DNA of 64,000 bases from Synechococcus elongatus PCC 11801. GTDB lineage: Bacteria > Cyanobacteriota > Cyanobacteriia > Synechococcales > Synechococcaceae. Shown piece by piece: positions 42,778 through 50,876 of the stretch. Every line of letters starts with the position of its first letter. Within the stretch, counting starts at the first letter, position 1. The notes under the pieces are model-generated. The model ran no database searches. It was not told where the DNA came from and was given only the letters and a program-made list of their open reading frames with translations. The stretch spans positions 2,273,223 to 2,337,222 of the forward strand of contig NZ_CP030139.2 of NCBI RefSeq assembly GCF_003846445.2. The letters run 5' to 3'. Both the position numbers and the translations under genes were made by a program.

Positions 42778-44291
42778 GATGCGGCTCCTAACAGTTGCCC
42801 CACCAACTGGCGATCGCGCTGGAAGAGACGGCGAGCTGCTCGCTGCAAGTCTTCGGGGGTTAACTGCTCCAGTGCTTCCAGATCGCGGAAGAGTTGCCGC
42901 CAATCACCCGCCTCGGCCTGATATTCAGCTAGCTGCTGAGCCATGCCTGCATTAGACTCCAAGCCCTCCAGTAAATCCATCCGCAGTTGATTGCGAACGC
43001 GATCGAGTTCCGCTTGAGTCAGGGGTTGCTGCCGGAGCTGTTCCACCATAGCGGTGATAGCTTGAACAACTGTTTGCGGCTCAACACCCGGTCGTGGTGA
43101 AGCGGAGATGACAAATAGACTGGGCAGGCGATCGCCGGGGAAATTTGGAAAGGCTTGGGCCGCCACAACCAAGCGATCGCCTTCAACTAAGTTCTGGTAA
43201 AGCCGCGATCGCCGCCCTCTGCTGAGAACTTCCGCCAGTAATTGCATCGCCAGTTGATCCGGATCTCGAGCCGCTGGCATCGGATAGGCGACGACTGCCC
43301 AGGGCTGGCTGCGAGCCGTTAACGTCATCGTGCCTGCTTGAGGTTTAGCGATCGCTTTGGGGCGTGCCGGGGTGGGTCGCGATGGTTCGGCTGCAAAGTA
43401 CTGGTTGGCCCAACGACGAACTTGGGTCGGATCCACATCCCCAACAATCGCGATCGTCAGGTTATTGGGACCGTAATACTGCTCAAAAAACCGCTGGACT
43501 GTGGCGCGATCGAGGGCTTCAATATCTGCCCGTTCACCGATCACAGGACGTCCGTAGGGCTGATTGGGAAAGGCTTTGGCTTTGAGGGCTTCCAGCAGCT
43601 GACTGACGGGGTCATTGTCTAAGCGCTGCCGCCGTTCTTCGAGAATGACAGCCTTTTCTTCAAAAAACTCACGGAACACCGGCTGCCGAAAACGCTCCGC
43701 TTCCAGCGCCATCCAGAGTTCAAGTTGCTGGGCTGGCAAGCTACAGAAATAGGTGGTGGCATCTGCACTGGTGGTGGCATTCAAACCCACCGCTCCGGCA
43801 TTCTCGAGGCGCTGCCCAAATTCATTCTGCTGAACGTAGCGGGCAGCCTGGGCCTGCACCGCCTGAAAGCGCTGGGTCAAAGCTGTGATCTCTGCCCCCT
43901 GAGCTTGTTGTAGTTGCCGGTTAAGTTGGTCGAGTTCAGCCAGTAAGGGCGCTTCCTCAGCATAGTTGCGAGTGCCGATGGTCGTGGTGCCCTTAAAAGC
44001 TAGATGCTCGAGAAAGTGAGCAATCCCCGTCTGCCCAGGCTGTTCATCTGCACCGCCCACGGCGGCATAGGTCAGCACGGATACTACTGGAGCCTGTGGC
44101 CTCCGCATGACGATGAAGTGCAAACCGTTGCGCAACTGAAAGTCTTCAACCTGTGTCTGAGCAGCTTGCCAGTAGGGACTGAGATCGAGTGGTGCTGCGA
44201 TCGCGGTGCTCTGGCTGACAACAACACACAACACAATGAGCAGCCAGAGCAGCCCGCGACGGCGCGATCGCTGAGGTGAAAGCCGGAACAA
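42774..44291 (-). CDS. M16 zinc peptidase (active subunit)
   Basis: Exported metallopeptidase of 505 residues, pitrilysin/processing-peptidase family. The signal peptide occupies residues 13-33. The inverted zinc motif is intact: His92, Glu95 and His96 in GIAHFLEHLAFKGT, with the distal Glu region further on (EEKAVILEERRQRLDNDP). GPNNLTIAIVGDVD and the second M16 domain complete it. The start is TTG at 44291, directly abutting the stop of the 109-aa membrane-protein gene, and its stop overlaps the inactive M16 gene start. The three genes therefore form a tight operon. Confidence 0.93.
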   Translation of the reverse strand: MFRLSPQRSRRRGLLWLLIVLCVVVSQSTAIAAPLDLSPYWQAAQTQVEDFQLRNGLHFIVMRRPQAPVVSVLTYAAVGGADEQPGQTGIAHFLEHLAFKGTTTIGTRNYAEEAPLLAELDQLNRQLQQAQGAEITALTQRFQAVQAQAARYVQQNEFGQRLENAGAVGLNATTSADATTYFCSLPAQQLELWMALEAERFRQPVFREFFEEKAVILEERRQRLDNDPVSQLLEALKAKAFPNQPYGRPVIGERADIEALDRATVQRFFEQYYGPNNLTIAIVGDVDPTQVRRWANQYFAAEPSRPTPARPKAIAKPQAGTMTLTARSQPWAVVAYPMPAARDPDQLAMQLLAEVLSRGRRSRLYQNLVEGDRLVVAAQAFPNFPGDRLPSLFVISASPRPGVEPQTVVQAITAMVEQLRQQPLTQAELDRVRNQLRMDLLEGLESNAGMAQQLAEYQAEAGDWRQLFRDLEALEQLTPEDLQRAARRLFQRDRQLVGQLLGAAS

Positions 44292-44621
44292 TTAGCGTGA
44301 AGCCCGTGACACGGAGACTGCGTAAGTGTCGAACATCATGCCGACGACTGCGCAGGTAGAGCCAATGACCAGCAGCCCATAAAGAGGATTACCGCTGCCG
44401 AAGGTATCGCAGAAGTAACGCAAAACTTGTAAACCAGCTTGTCCCCAAGATCCGATACCGGGTAGCCAGCTCAAACTGGCCATCACCAACCACAGCACCC
44501 CCATCACCGCTAGCGGTGCAACAAAGCCCAAAGTTCCTGCAACCGCAAGCGATCGCAAAAATCGTTCAGGCAGGGGCCGAAGGAGCATGGGAGACACCAA
44601 GGGCAAGTTAGTTGCTTTCAA
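44292..44621 (-). CDS. 109-aa membrane protein upstream of the M16 pair
   Basis: A 109-residue protein with two hydrophobic regions (about residues 25-55 and 78-100) and a short charged N-terminus (LLRPLPERFLRS). Its TAA stop touches the TTG start of the active M16 peptidase gene, so the three are coupled. It does not carry a motif I recognise; relatives in cyanobacteria are uncharacterised. It might anchor or assist the exported peptidase pair, which is inference from linkage only. An alternative start exists at the later ATG giving MLLRPLPERF (44588). Confidence 0.75.
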   Translation of the reverse strand: MKATNLPLVSPMLLRPLPERFLRSLAVAGTLGFVAPLAVMGVLWLVMASLSWLPGIGSWGQAGLQVLRYFCDTFGSGNPLYGLLVIGSTCAVVGMMFDTYAVSVSRASR

Positions 44622-44662
44622 TCTAGCGATGCCCTTCCGGAGAGACCTGAAATCGTTAAAAT

Positions 44663-44680
44663 TCTTAAGACTTAATTAAG
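44663..44680. promoter_or_regulatory. adjacent palindromes in divergent promoter region
   Basis: TCTTAAGA is immediately followed by CTTAATTAAG, both perfect palindromes. They lie in an AT-rich part of the 232-base region between the 109-aa membrane-protein gene (minus) and the MlaE-type permease gene (plus). Position and symmetry suggest an operator or an AT-rich promoter core; the regulator is unknown. Confidence 0.4.
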
Positions 44681-44780
44681 TAATAGTTGGCGGAACCGAA
44701 AAGCCGTTCGTATCGTGAGAAGGAATTGAAGCCAACTGTTGCAAAACGTTTGGCTCTCATTTTAGAAACACTTTATCTTG

Positions 44781-44802
44781 GATTTCTCCATCTTGGAGAA
44801 TC
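44781..44802 (+). promoter_or_regulatory. stem-loop in the 5' leader of the MlaE-type gene
   Basis: GATTTCTCC and GGAGAATC pair as an 8-bp stem with one bulged T and a five-base loop, about 50 bases before the proposed start of the permease. There is no following T-run, so it is more likely a leader structure than a terminator. Confidence 0.35.
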
Positions 44803-44853
44803 GACCGGTAGCCTAAGCGGCGATCGCGGCCTATTAATTGCTGGAGAAGAGCC

Positions 44854-45624
44854 CTGAACAGCCTCAAGCGCTGGTTAAGTCGACTGCTGCTCGCTGTGTT
44901 GCTGGCTGGGCAGGTGGTGCTTCATCTCTTTCGTGCTCGGATCGATCCCCACAACACCCGAGAGCAAATGGCCAACGTTGGGCCATCCTCACTGTTAATC
45001 ACGCTTTTGACAGGTGTCTCAGTCGGGGCCGTTTTCACAATTCAAGTGGCCCGAGAGTTCATCAATTTTGGGGCTGGCAATGTCGTGGGTGGCGTCTTGG
45101 CGTTGGCCCTGTTTCGAGAACTGGCACCAGTGCTAACCGGTGTGGTGGTGGCGGGTCGGATTGGCTCCGCCTTCGCCGCTGAAATCGGCACGATGCAAGT
45201 GACCGAACAGATTGATGCGCTGTTGATGTTGCGGACTGATCCGGTCGACTATTTGGTGGTGCCACGGACGTTGGCCTGCTGCTTGATGATGCCGGTGCTC
45301 TCGCTCGGGTTTGGCCTGATCGGCCTGTTTGCCGGCAGCTTGGTGGCGCAGTCTGCCTATGGCATTCCGCTCAGTATCTTTTTTGACGGCATTCGGAATT
45401 TTCTGGAGCCCTGGGATGTGCTGAGCAGCTTAATTAAAGCGGTGATCTTTGGTCTGGTGGTTGCAGCGATCGGGACCAACTGGGGGCTAACCACCACTGG
45501 CGGTGCTAGAGGCGTCGGTGAGTCTACGACAGGTTCGGTTGTCACTTCCCTCTTGATGATTTTTGTCTTGGATTTCTTCCTGTCGCAGTTCATGTTTAGT
45601 GGTGTGGGCGATGTCGCGCTGTGA
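44854..45624 (+). CDS. MlaE-family lipid ABC transporter permease (apparent CTG start)
   Basis: Permease subunit of an Mla/TGD-type lipid transporter, 256 residues with about five membrane helices. The MlaE signatures are visible: GVSVGAVFTIQVAREFINFGAGNVVGGVLALALFRELAPVLTGVVVAGRIGSAFAAEIGTM as the central conserved block and the final MIFVLDFFLSQFMF helix. The first canonical start (GTG 44896) falls inside the N-terminal helix region. The frame is open upstream, and a CTG at 44854, with GGAG seven bases before it, gives LNSLKRWLSRLLLAVLLAGQV, the N-terminus expected for the family. The true start codon is thus probably non-canonical. DUF3119- and DUF3086-type genes follow on the same strand. 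Confidence 0.88.
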   Translation: MNSLKRWLSRLLLAVLLAGQVVLHLFRARIDPHNTREQMANVGPSSLLITLLTGVSVGAVFTIQVAREFINFGAGNVVGGVLALALFRELAPVLTGVVVAGRIGSAFAAEIGTMQVTEQIDALLMLRTDPVDYLVVPRTLACCLMMPVLSLGFGLIGLFAGSLVAQSAYGIPLSIFFDGIRNFLEPWDVLSSLIKAVIFGLVVAAIGTNWGLTTTGGARGVGESTTGSVVTSLLMIFVLDFFLSQFMFSGVGDVAL

Positions 45625-45686
45625 CCATCCGCCACAACAGCAATGGCAAAATAGCGAGGACAGCGATCGCGTGAGCGAAAAACATC

Positions 45687-46070
45687 ATGCTGACTGATGT
45701 GGCAACAGCGCCAACTGTTTTACCCCTAGCCCCCAGTTATCGGCTGCCGGGCGCTGTAGTATTGGCTGCACTGCCGCTGCTGTGGCTCAATCTCTGGCTG
45801 AGTTTGGGGGTTGCCGCATTTGGGCTGTTTTTGGTCTATCAAGCAGCAACCTTGCGCTTGTTCTTTACCGCCACGGATTTAGACATTTATCGGGGCGATC
45901 GCCTGTTGCGTCGTTTTCCCTATTCGATGTGGCTGAACTGGCGTATTTATTGGTCGCCGCTGCCGGTCCTCTTCTACTTTCGCGAGACTGAAAGCATTCA
46001 CTTTCTACCGATTCTGTTTGATAGTCGCGGTCTACGGGCAGCGCTCGAACAGTTTTGTCCGGCTCGGTAG
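45687..46070 (+). CDS. DUF3119-type membrane-associated protein
   Basis: A 127-residue protein with a polar N-terminus, two close hydrophobic segments (residues 22-58, forming a hairpin) and a PH-like beta-rich remainder: LRLFFTATDLDIYRGDRLLRRFPYSMWLNWRIYWSPLPVLFYFRETESIHFLP. It fits the cyanobacterial and plastid DUF3119 family, of unknown function. It lies 62 bases after the MlaE-type permease gene and 21 bases before the DUF3086-type gene, so a shared role in membrane lipid or envelope maintenance is possible, as an inference from linkage. Confidence 0.82.
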   Translation: MLTDVATAPTVLPLAPSYRLPGAVVLAALPLLWLNLWLSLGVAAFGLFLVYQAATLRLFFTATDLDIYRGDRLLRRFPYSMWLNWRIYWSPLPVLFYFRETESIHFLPILFDSRGLRAALEQFCPAR

Positions 46071-46091
46071 TTGTCGTTCCTAGGGTTTTCC

Positions 46092-47138
46092 ATGCTGCCA
46101 GACGATTTCTCGGTATTACCCCCAGAACCAGAGACACCGCCGGTGTTGTTGCCAGAGCTGGGACGAGATCCTGAAGCGGTGGCTGAACCGACACCCGAGC
46201 TGTTCACCCCCGTTGAGGTCACTCCGAGGGAGGAAACCCCACCGAGCGCCAGCATTGATGACACCCCGACTGCTGAAGATGCTCTGCAGCGATTGACCGC
46301 GATCGCCCTTGCAGATCTGGAAGCCCGCCAAGCCGCGTTGCTGGCCTCCATTGAAAAGCTAGAGCAGCGGCGCGATCGCATTCAGCAGGAAATTCGCAGC
46401 AGCTTTGCCGGCAAATCGCAGGAGATCGCTGTCCGCGTTCAAAGCTTTAAAGACTATCTCGTCGGTAGCCTGCAGGATTTGGCAGCCACGGCTGAGCAGT
46501 TGGATTTAGTCCCGCCACAACCGATCGCAGCGCCGGAAGTAATTGCACCACCACCGGCACCTCCCGAGCAGATGGTGCCATTGCGCCCCGGTTTTGCAGA
46601 CCCAGAATTTGCACCGGAGGCAGAACTGATCGAGCAAGAACTCAATCGCTACCGCCAGTCGCCAGACTACTACGGTCAACCGTGGGTGCTGCGTCGCACC
46701 TTTGAAGCGGTGCATGAAGAGCCTGTCCGCGACTGGTTTTTTACCGCTGGTGGCCGCGGGGCACTCCGTAGTTTTGGCAGCCGTCAGCAGAATGTCTTGA
46801 TTGCTTCCGCGGTGATTTCCGTGCTCAACCACCTCTATGGTGAGCGACTCGTGCCGCTGATTTTGGCCAGTACCCCCGAACGGCTTGGCGAATGGCGGCG
46901 AGGTCTACAGGATTGCTTAGGGCTTTCGCGGGAAGACTTTGGCCCAAATCAAGGCATCACGCTCTTTGAGTTTGCCGATGCACTTGTTCAGAAAGCAGAA
47001 CGGATTGAGGAGCGCGGCGATCTGCCCCTGATCATCATTGATGACGGTGAGGAGAGCGTTAGCCTGTCGCTGCTGCAATTCCCGCTTTGGTTGGCTTTTG
47101 CACCCGATCCCCGTCAACCTAGCTACGACCTGTTCTGA
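46092..47138 (+). CDS. DUF3086-type protein
   Basis: A 348-residue soluble protein. The first 80 residues are acidic and Pro-rich. A coiled coil follows (about 75-145, LEARQAALLASIEKLEQRRDRIQQEIRSSFAGKSQEI), then a second Pro-rich linker. The conserved C-terminal domain comes last (about 190-348, WVLRRTFEAVHEEPVRDWFFTAGGRGALRSFGSRQQNVLIASAVISVLNHLYGERLVPLILAS). It matches the cyanobacteria-specific DUF3086 family; no function is known. The ATG at 46092 is preferred to a TTG at 46071 next to the previous stop. Its end overlaps the convergent 68-aa gene by 16 bases. Confidence 0.85.
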   Translation: MLPDDFSVLPPEPETPPVLLPELGRDPEAVAEPTPELFTPVEVTPREETPPSASIDDTPTAEDALQRLTAIALADLEARQAALLASIEKLEQRRDRIQQEIRSSFAGKSQEIAVRVQSFKDYLVGSLQDLAATAEQLDLVPPQPIAAPEVIAPPPAPPEQMVPLRPGFADPEFAPEAELIEQELNRYRQSPDYYGQPWVLRRTFEAVHEEPVRDWFFTAGGRGALRSFGSRQQNVLIASAVISVLNHLYGERLVPLILASTPERLGEWRRGLQDCLGLSREDFGPNQGITLFEFADALVQKAERIEERGDLPLIIIDDGEESVSLSLLQFPLWLAFAPDPRQPSYDLF

Positions 47139-47329
47139 TCCAAGCTCGGGCGATCGCTCAGAGAGGGTCGCCAATAGCGGCGCAATCCCCAGAGAATCAC
47201 TAGTTGAAAGGGAACGAGGGCGAGAAACTCGCGCGCGACGACTGGCCATTGCAACTGTGAGAGAGCAACGAAGTAGACGCCTCCCATGACTAGCAAGAGA
47301 CTGCGATTAATCAGGAAACGAGATTTCAT
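47123..47329 (-). CDS. 68-aa two-span membrane protein
   Basis: A 68-residue protein with a basic start (MKSRFLINRS), two hydrophobic stretches (LLLVMGGVYFVALSQL and VVAREFLALVPFQLVILWGL) and a charged tail rich in Arg and Ser. Its end overlaps the DUF3086-type gene. It is 12 bases downstream of the DUF2752-type gene on the same strand, which favours co-transcription. No family recognised. Confidence 0.65.
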   Translation of the reverse strand: MKSRFLINRSLLLVMGGVYFVALSQLQWPVVAREFLALVPFQLVILWGLRRYWRPSLSDRPSLDQNRS

Positions 47330-47341
47330 AGGACGCCCAAG

Positions 47342-47815
47342 TTAAAGAGGAGCGATCGCCCAAGGTGGTGGCCAACTGCCCGCTTGCCAACTGATCCACA
47401 AGCGAGTGATGTAGTAGATCAGTAGACCCACTAAGAGTGGTAGCCCAATTTTGCGAATAAGCGATCGCCAAGGTAGGAGCGATCGCCCTCGCCACAGTTC
47501 AGCTGCCCAGATTAAACCTGCTGCCAGACTGGCAATCAGTAGAGGCGGCCCAAACGCATGAAATTGAACAGCTGTTGCCCAATCACCACGCCCAGTGGCT
47601 GCGAGCGATCGCGTCATGCCACAGGTAGGACAGGGCAAACCTGTAAGCGCTAAGAGTGGACAGGTCCATTGCAGTGGCAGGCGATCGCGACCGTAGAGTG
47701 CCGTATACAGCGCTCCACCCCCGAGGAGGAGCAAGCCTACCTGCCGTTGCTGTCGAAATTTTCGACTAGAACCAAGGCTTGCGACCCGTGATGTAGATCG
47801 CTTCGAATTGCTCAT
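47342..47815 (-). CDS. DUF2752-type membrane protein
   Basis: A 157-residue protein with a basic N-terminus, about three membrane helices and the DUF2752 signature CPLLALTGLPCPTCGMTRSLAATGRGDWATAVQFHAFGP (residues about 52-90). The CPxCGMTR cysteines and arginine may bind metal or take part in redox chemistry, although the function is unknown. The first 50 bases overlap the end of the TM2 gene in another frame, so the two are translationally linked; a shorter start cannot be excluded. Confidence 0.87.
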   Translation of the reverse strand: MSNSKRSTSRVASLGSSRKFRQQRQVGLLLLGGGALYTALYGRDRLPLQWTCPLLALTGLPCPTCGMTRSLAATGRGDWATAVQFHAFGPPLLIASLAAGLIWAAELWRGRSLLPWRSLIRKIGLPLLVGLLIYYITRLWISWQAGSWPPPWAIAPL

Positions 47816-48035
47816 CAGTCTTGGTCAGGTAGATGATGCCTTCAATGATGCCAATGATGCTCATGACAGGCGCCAGAAAACCACAGCTGAGGATGGAGAC
47901 CAAAAGCATAATGATACCTTCGGTGGTATAGCCCAAGACAAATTTGTGAATGCCCAAGGCACCCAGAATGATGGCTAAAATACCAGCCAAAATTTTCTTG
48001 CTATTGGCTTGATTGTTCGATGGTGATGTCGTCAT
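47766..48035 (-). CDS. TM2 domain protein
   Basis: An 89-residue protein with a polar N-terminus (TTSPSNNQANSKK) and a TM2 domain: ILAGILAIILGALGIHKFVLGYTTEGIIMLLVSILSCGFLAPVMSIIGIIEGIIYL, two helices joined by a short turn. TM2 proteins are widespread small membrane proteins of unknown role. The G-x-H-KF-LG-Y signature is intact. It is the first of three tightly packed genes (TM2, DUF2752-type, 68-aa protein) on the minus strand, after a gap of 39 bases from the frameshifted gene. Confidence 0.9.
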   Translation of the reverse strand: MTTSPSNNQANSKKILAGILAIILGALGIHKFVLGYTTEGIIMLLVSILSCGFLAPVMSIIGIIEGIIYLTKTDEQFEAIYITGRKPWF

Positions 48036-48074
48036 TGGGATGGGCTCAAGCTGAGAAAGAAGTTTCTTCCTTAT

Positions 48075-48757
48075 TCAAGCATCTTCTGAAAAATTGGCAA
48101 TCCCAATAATGTCTTCATAGGCTGCTGCGATCGCACAAACAGACCAAGGAATTGTGAACAGTAAACCAAGTCCACAGGGAATAATGCCAGCGATATTAAT
48201 TAATGTAAGAACAATCAAAAAGCCGAAAAAGGCAAACCACTGCTGAGTAACCAGCTTGCAGCTAAACTCTAAAGCCTGCCAAGGCTCGAATTGGCGCTCT
48301 GCTACTAAAGGGATCGCAAAAAGATAACCAACGCTTAAATAAATACCAGGAATGACCAACAGGACAAAGCCGATCACTGTTAATGCGCTGATCAGCAAAG
48401 ACGTGAGGAAGAAGGGCAGAAAACAATTAAAGCCGCGAAAGAAATCCCCAAACTCGATACGTTGCTGCTTGATTATTTTGAATGCAACTAAAAAAATCCT
48501 GCTGACAGTGGTCCATTGACGATTAGTTGAATTGCTCCCCCAGGACCCAATCGTGGCACCGTATTGTCATCTCCTGCAAAGGCGCCATCGATGCCAGCTA
48601 AGACTGCGTAAATGATGCCAACGACTAAAAGGTAAGCAATAAAGAGTCCGATATTTGCCTTGAAAATCTCCCAGCCTCGCGAGAGATACGCGCCAAGGCG
48701 AAACTCATAGTGGCGCTCCAGCAGCTCCTCATGACTGGACCCAGAGCCAGAGGTCAT
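48075..48757 (-). pseudogene. frameshifted integral membrane protein (T7 tract)
   Basis: Two consecutive minus-strand frames, 48488-48757 and 48075-48398, together encode one membrane protein of about 227 residues. The first ends ...NGPLSAGFF at a TAG directly after a run of seven T (minus strand, 48491-48497). Adding one T restores an uninterrupted frame, ...GFF-LVAFKIIKQQRIEFGDFFRGFNC..., running into the second. It resembles the neighbouring 236-aa gene at 48837: similar GWEIFKAN/GWQLFQQY start and GYLFAIPLVAERQFEPWQA against GYQFTFLLIADRHLRAWPA. It may be a recent null mutation, a sequencing error, phase variation or programmed slippage. The parts show no other decay. Confidence 0.8.
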
Positions 48758-48836
48758 CGCGATCGCAGGGGAAGTTGACGTTTCGAGTATCGGGGCGATC
48801 GCCGGAGATTTTGCTCTTCTTAAGAAAAATTCAGGC

Positions 48837-49547
48837 TCAAGCGTGTTGGTCTAGCGCCTGCTCCAGTGTTTGCAAGCGTTGATAGGCGACCGCGAGGCAG
48901 CAATAAAACAGCGGCAGAATCACTACCAAGCCCAGACAACAGGTAACGATCGTGATCGCACTACTCACCCCTGTCCAGACAGTCATCCCAACAACCGCTG
49001 GTAGCCAATGCGATCGCACCATGCGCAGGCTGCGTTGCATGGCTGGCCAAGCCCGTAGATGGCGATCGGCAATCAAAAGGAAGGTGAATTGATAGCCAAT
49101 CATCAGGTAGCAAAAACTGACGAAGCCGATCAGACCCAAAGCACTGCTGCTGATGCCGATCGCGATCGCAATGTTGCGATTGACCTCCCACCAGCTCCAT
49201 AGTCCAACAACCCCAATCAGCCAAGGACTCCAGCAGATTAGGGCGATCGTACTGATCCAAGTCACGGCCCAGAAGGACTGCCAAAACAGGAAGGGGTGCT
49301 GAAAGCCAATCCAGAAGTCACTAAAGGGGCGATCGCGATCGCGGAGCCGCTGCCAAATTCCCCAGTTCAAACCCAAGGTCAGGGGGCCAATAAAGAAGGG
49401 GAGCGCTAACCAGCCAAGGATTGGTAGGCTTTGCAAGCCACTTTGAATCAGTAAGCTGACTGCCGAGAAACCCAGCAATTCAGCCGGATATTGCTGAAAC
49501 AGTTGCCAGCCTTCTTGCCAGAGCGATCGCAGTTTGAGTGGAGTCAT
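48837..49547 (-). CDS. polytopic membrane protein, paralogue of the frameshifted neighbour
   Basis: A 236-residue protein with about five or six hydrophobic segments and a short cytoplasmic start (MTPLKLRSLWQEGWQLFQQYPAELLG). The pattern (W-x-x-F-x-x-x-P start; later GYQFTFLLIADRHLRAWPAMQRSLRMVRSHW) is shared with the adjacent frameshifted gene, so the two are likely tandem paralogues. Function unknown. The longest frame begins at 49616 but would run through the chlP terminator hairpin, so the ATG at 49547 was chosen. Confidence 0.78.
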   Translation of the reverse strand: MTPLKLRSLWQEGWQLFQQYPAELLGFSAVSLLIQSGLQSLPILGWLALPFFIGPLTLGLNWGIWQRLRDRDRPFSDFWIGFQHPFLFWQSFWAVTWISTIALICWSPWLIGVVGLWSWWEVNRNIAIAIGISSSALGLIGFVSFCYLMIGYQFTFLLIADRHLRAWPAMQRSLRMVRSHWLPAVVGMTVWTGVSSAITIVTCCLGLVVILPLFYCCLAVAYQRLQTLEQALDQHA

Positions 49548-49578
49548 CAGAGTTTCGCGATTGCCAGTCGCACTCAAT

Positions 49579-49602
49579 AAAAAACGGCCCCCGCAGGAGC
49601 CG
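49579..49602 (-). terminator. rho-independent terminator after chlP
   Basis: On the minus strand CGGCTCC, a four-base loop and GGGGCCG form a 7-bp stem followed directly by six T. It lies 27 bases after the chlP stop and ends that transcript before the membrane-protein genes. Confidence 0.92.
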
Positions 49603-49628
49603 CTTTGATTGTGCATCAGAGGCTGTAA

Positions 49629-50876
49629 TTAAGCCGCATCAATCGGTTTGTATTCAGCCGGAGCCAAAGCATTACCGCGCAGCAGGCTGCCCAGCGTTTT
49701 GGCCGTGATTTTCAGCTGCACCAAGGGATTCGCCGGCACAACAGTCTTGTAGAGGTAGCTGTCAAAGGTCAGTCGCTGCACGTCTTTGTCGTCGCACATT
49801 TCCACAAAGGCTTCGCGGGTGGCATCGGAGCGATAGAAGACGGTTTGTAGCAAGTCCAGCACTTTGTAGGTGGTGCCGTACTTCTTATCCCAGCGGCGCA
49901 GATACTGTTTCAGATCCGCTTCGGTGGGGATACGAGCGCCATTGTTGGAGGTTTCAACAATCGTTTCAGCGCACATCCGACCCGATTTAGCAGCGAAGTA
50001 GATGCCTTCACCCGAAGACTTGGTGACGTAGCCTGCCGCGTCGCCAACCAGTGCAGCCCGACCAACAACCCGACGCGGACGCGGATGCTCGGGAATGGGG
50101 TGCGCTTCGACTTTGATGATCTTGCCGCCTTCCAAACGGTTCGCTGCCCGAGCGCGAATGCCCGCTTGCAATTTCTTGATCAGGCGTTGGTTGACGTGCA
50201 TCGTGCCTGTGCCGACCGCTACGTGGTCGTATTTGGGGAAGACCCAAGCGTAGAAGTCGGGCGAAACGTCGCCACCGACGTACATTTCCGCCAGATTTTC
50301 GTAGTAGTGCATCTTGTCTTCGGGCAGACGGATGCGCTCTTGGAAAGCGATCGCGTAGTTGTAATCGCCTGCATCAATTGCCTTAGCAATCCGTGAGTTG
50401 GCACCGTCAGCACCAATCACCACATCGACTTCGAGGGTCGTAGCAATGCCTTCCAAGCTGCCGTTGGAGTGGTCAGCGTAGTGCAAGACGTAGGGATCAC
50501 GATCGCCCTTTGGTAGTTCCAAGCGGAAGAGCGTACCGTTGATCAGCTTGGCACCCAGACTGGCAGCGCGATCGCGCAGAAAGCCATCCAGCACTTCCCG
50601 ACGGGTCATGCCAATGTACTCGTCCTCGTTGTCGAGGTTGATGTTGACCTCGCGGTTGGACGGCGAAATCATCTTCATGTTGCGTACGCGACGATCGATG
50701 ATCTCCGCCGGTAGGTCAAACTCGCTGACCATGCAAAGCGGAATCGCACCGCCGCAGGGCTTTGCGTTGTCTAACTTGCGTTCGATCAGATAAGTTTCAA
50801 TGCCGGCTTTGACGAGCGTTTCCGCCGCACAAGATCCCGCCGGTCCGCCGCCGACCACAGCCACCCGAAGTGCCAA
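49629..50876 (-). CDS. chlP: geranylgeranyl reductase
   Basis: NADPH-dependent flavoprotein that reduces geranylgeranyl to phytyl for chlorophyll and tocopherol synthesis, at the thylakoid membrane. The 415-residue protein starts with the FAD motif RVAVVGGGPAGSCAAETLVKAGI. Next are the family's ERKLDNAKPCGGAIPLCMVSEFDLP segment, VVIGADGANSRIAKAID and a later GDAAGYVTKSSGEGIYFAAKSGR flavin motif. The length and all family landmarks fit ChlP. A strong terminator follows. The 312-base region shared with the YvcK-type gene contains a TGTCAA (minus-strand TTGACA) at 50961-50966 that may be a -35 element, without an obvious matching -10. Confidence 0.96.
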   Translation of the reverse strand: MALRVAVVGGGPAGSCAAETLVKAGIETYLIERKLDNAKPCGGAIPLCMVSEFDLPAEIIDRRVRNMKMISPSNREVNINLDNEDEYIGMTRREVLDGFLRDRAASLGAKLINGTLFRLELPKGDRDPYVLHYADHSNGSLEGIATTLEVDVVIGADGANSRIAKAIDAGDYNYAIAFQERIRLPEDKMHYYENLAEMYVGGDVSPDFYAWVFPKYDHVAVGTGTMHVNQRLIKKLQAGIRARAANRLEGGKIIKVEAHPIPEHPRPRRVVGRAALVGDAAGYVTKSSGEGIYFAAKSGRMCAETIVETSNNGARIPTEADLKQYLRRWDKKYGTTYKVLDLLQTVFYRSDATREAFVEMCDDKDVQRLTFDSYLYKTVVPANPLVQLKITAKTLGSLLRGNALAPAEYKPIDAA

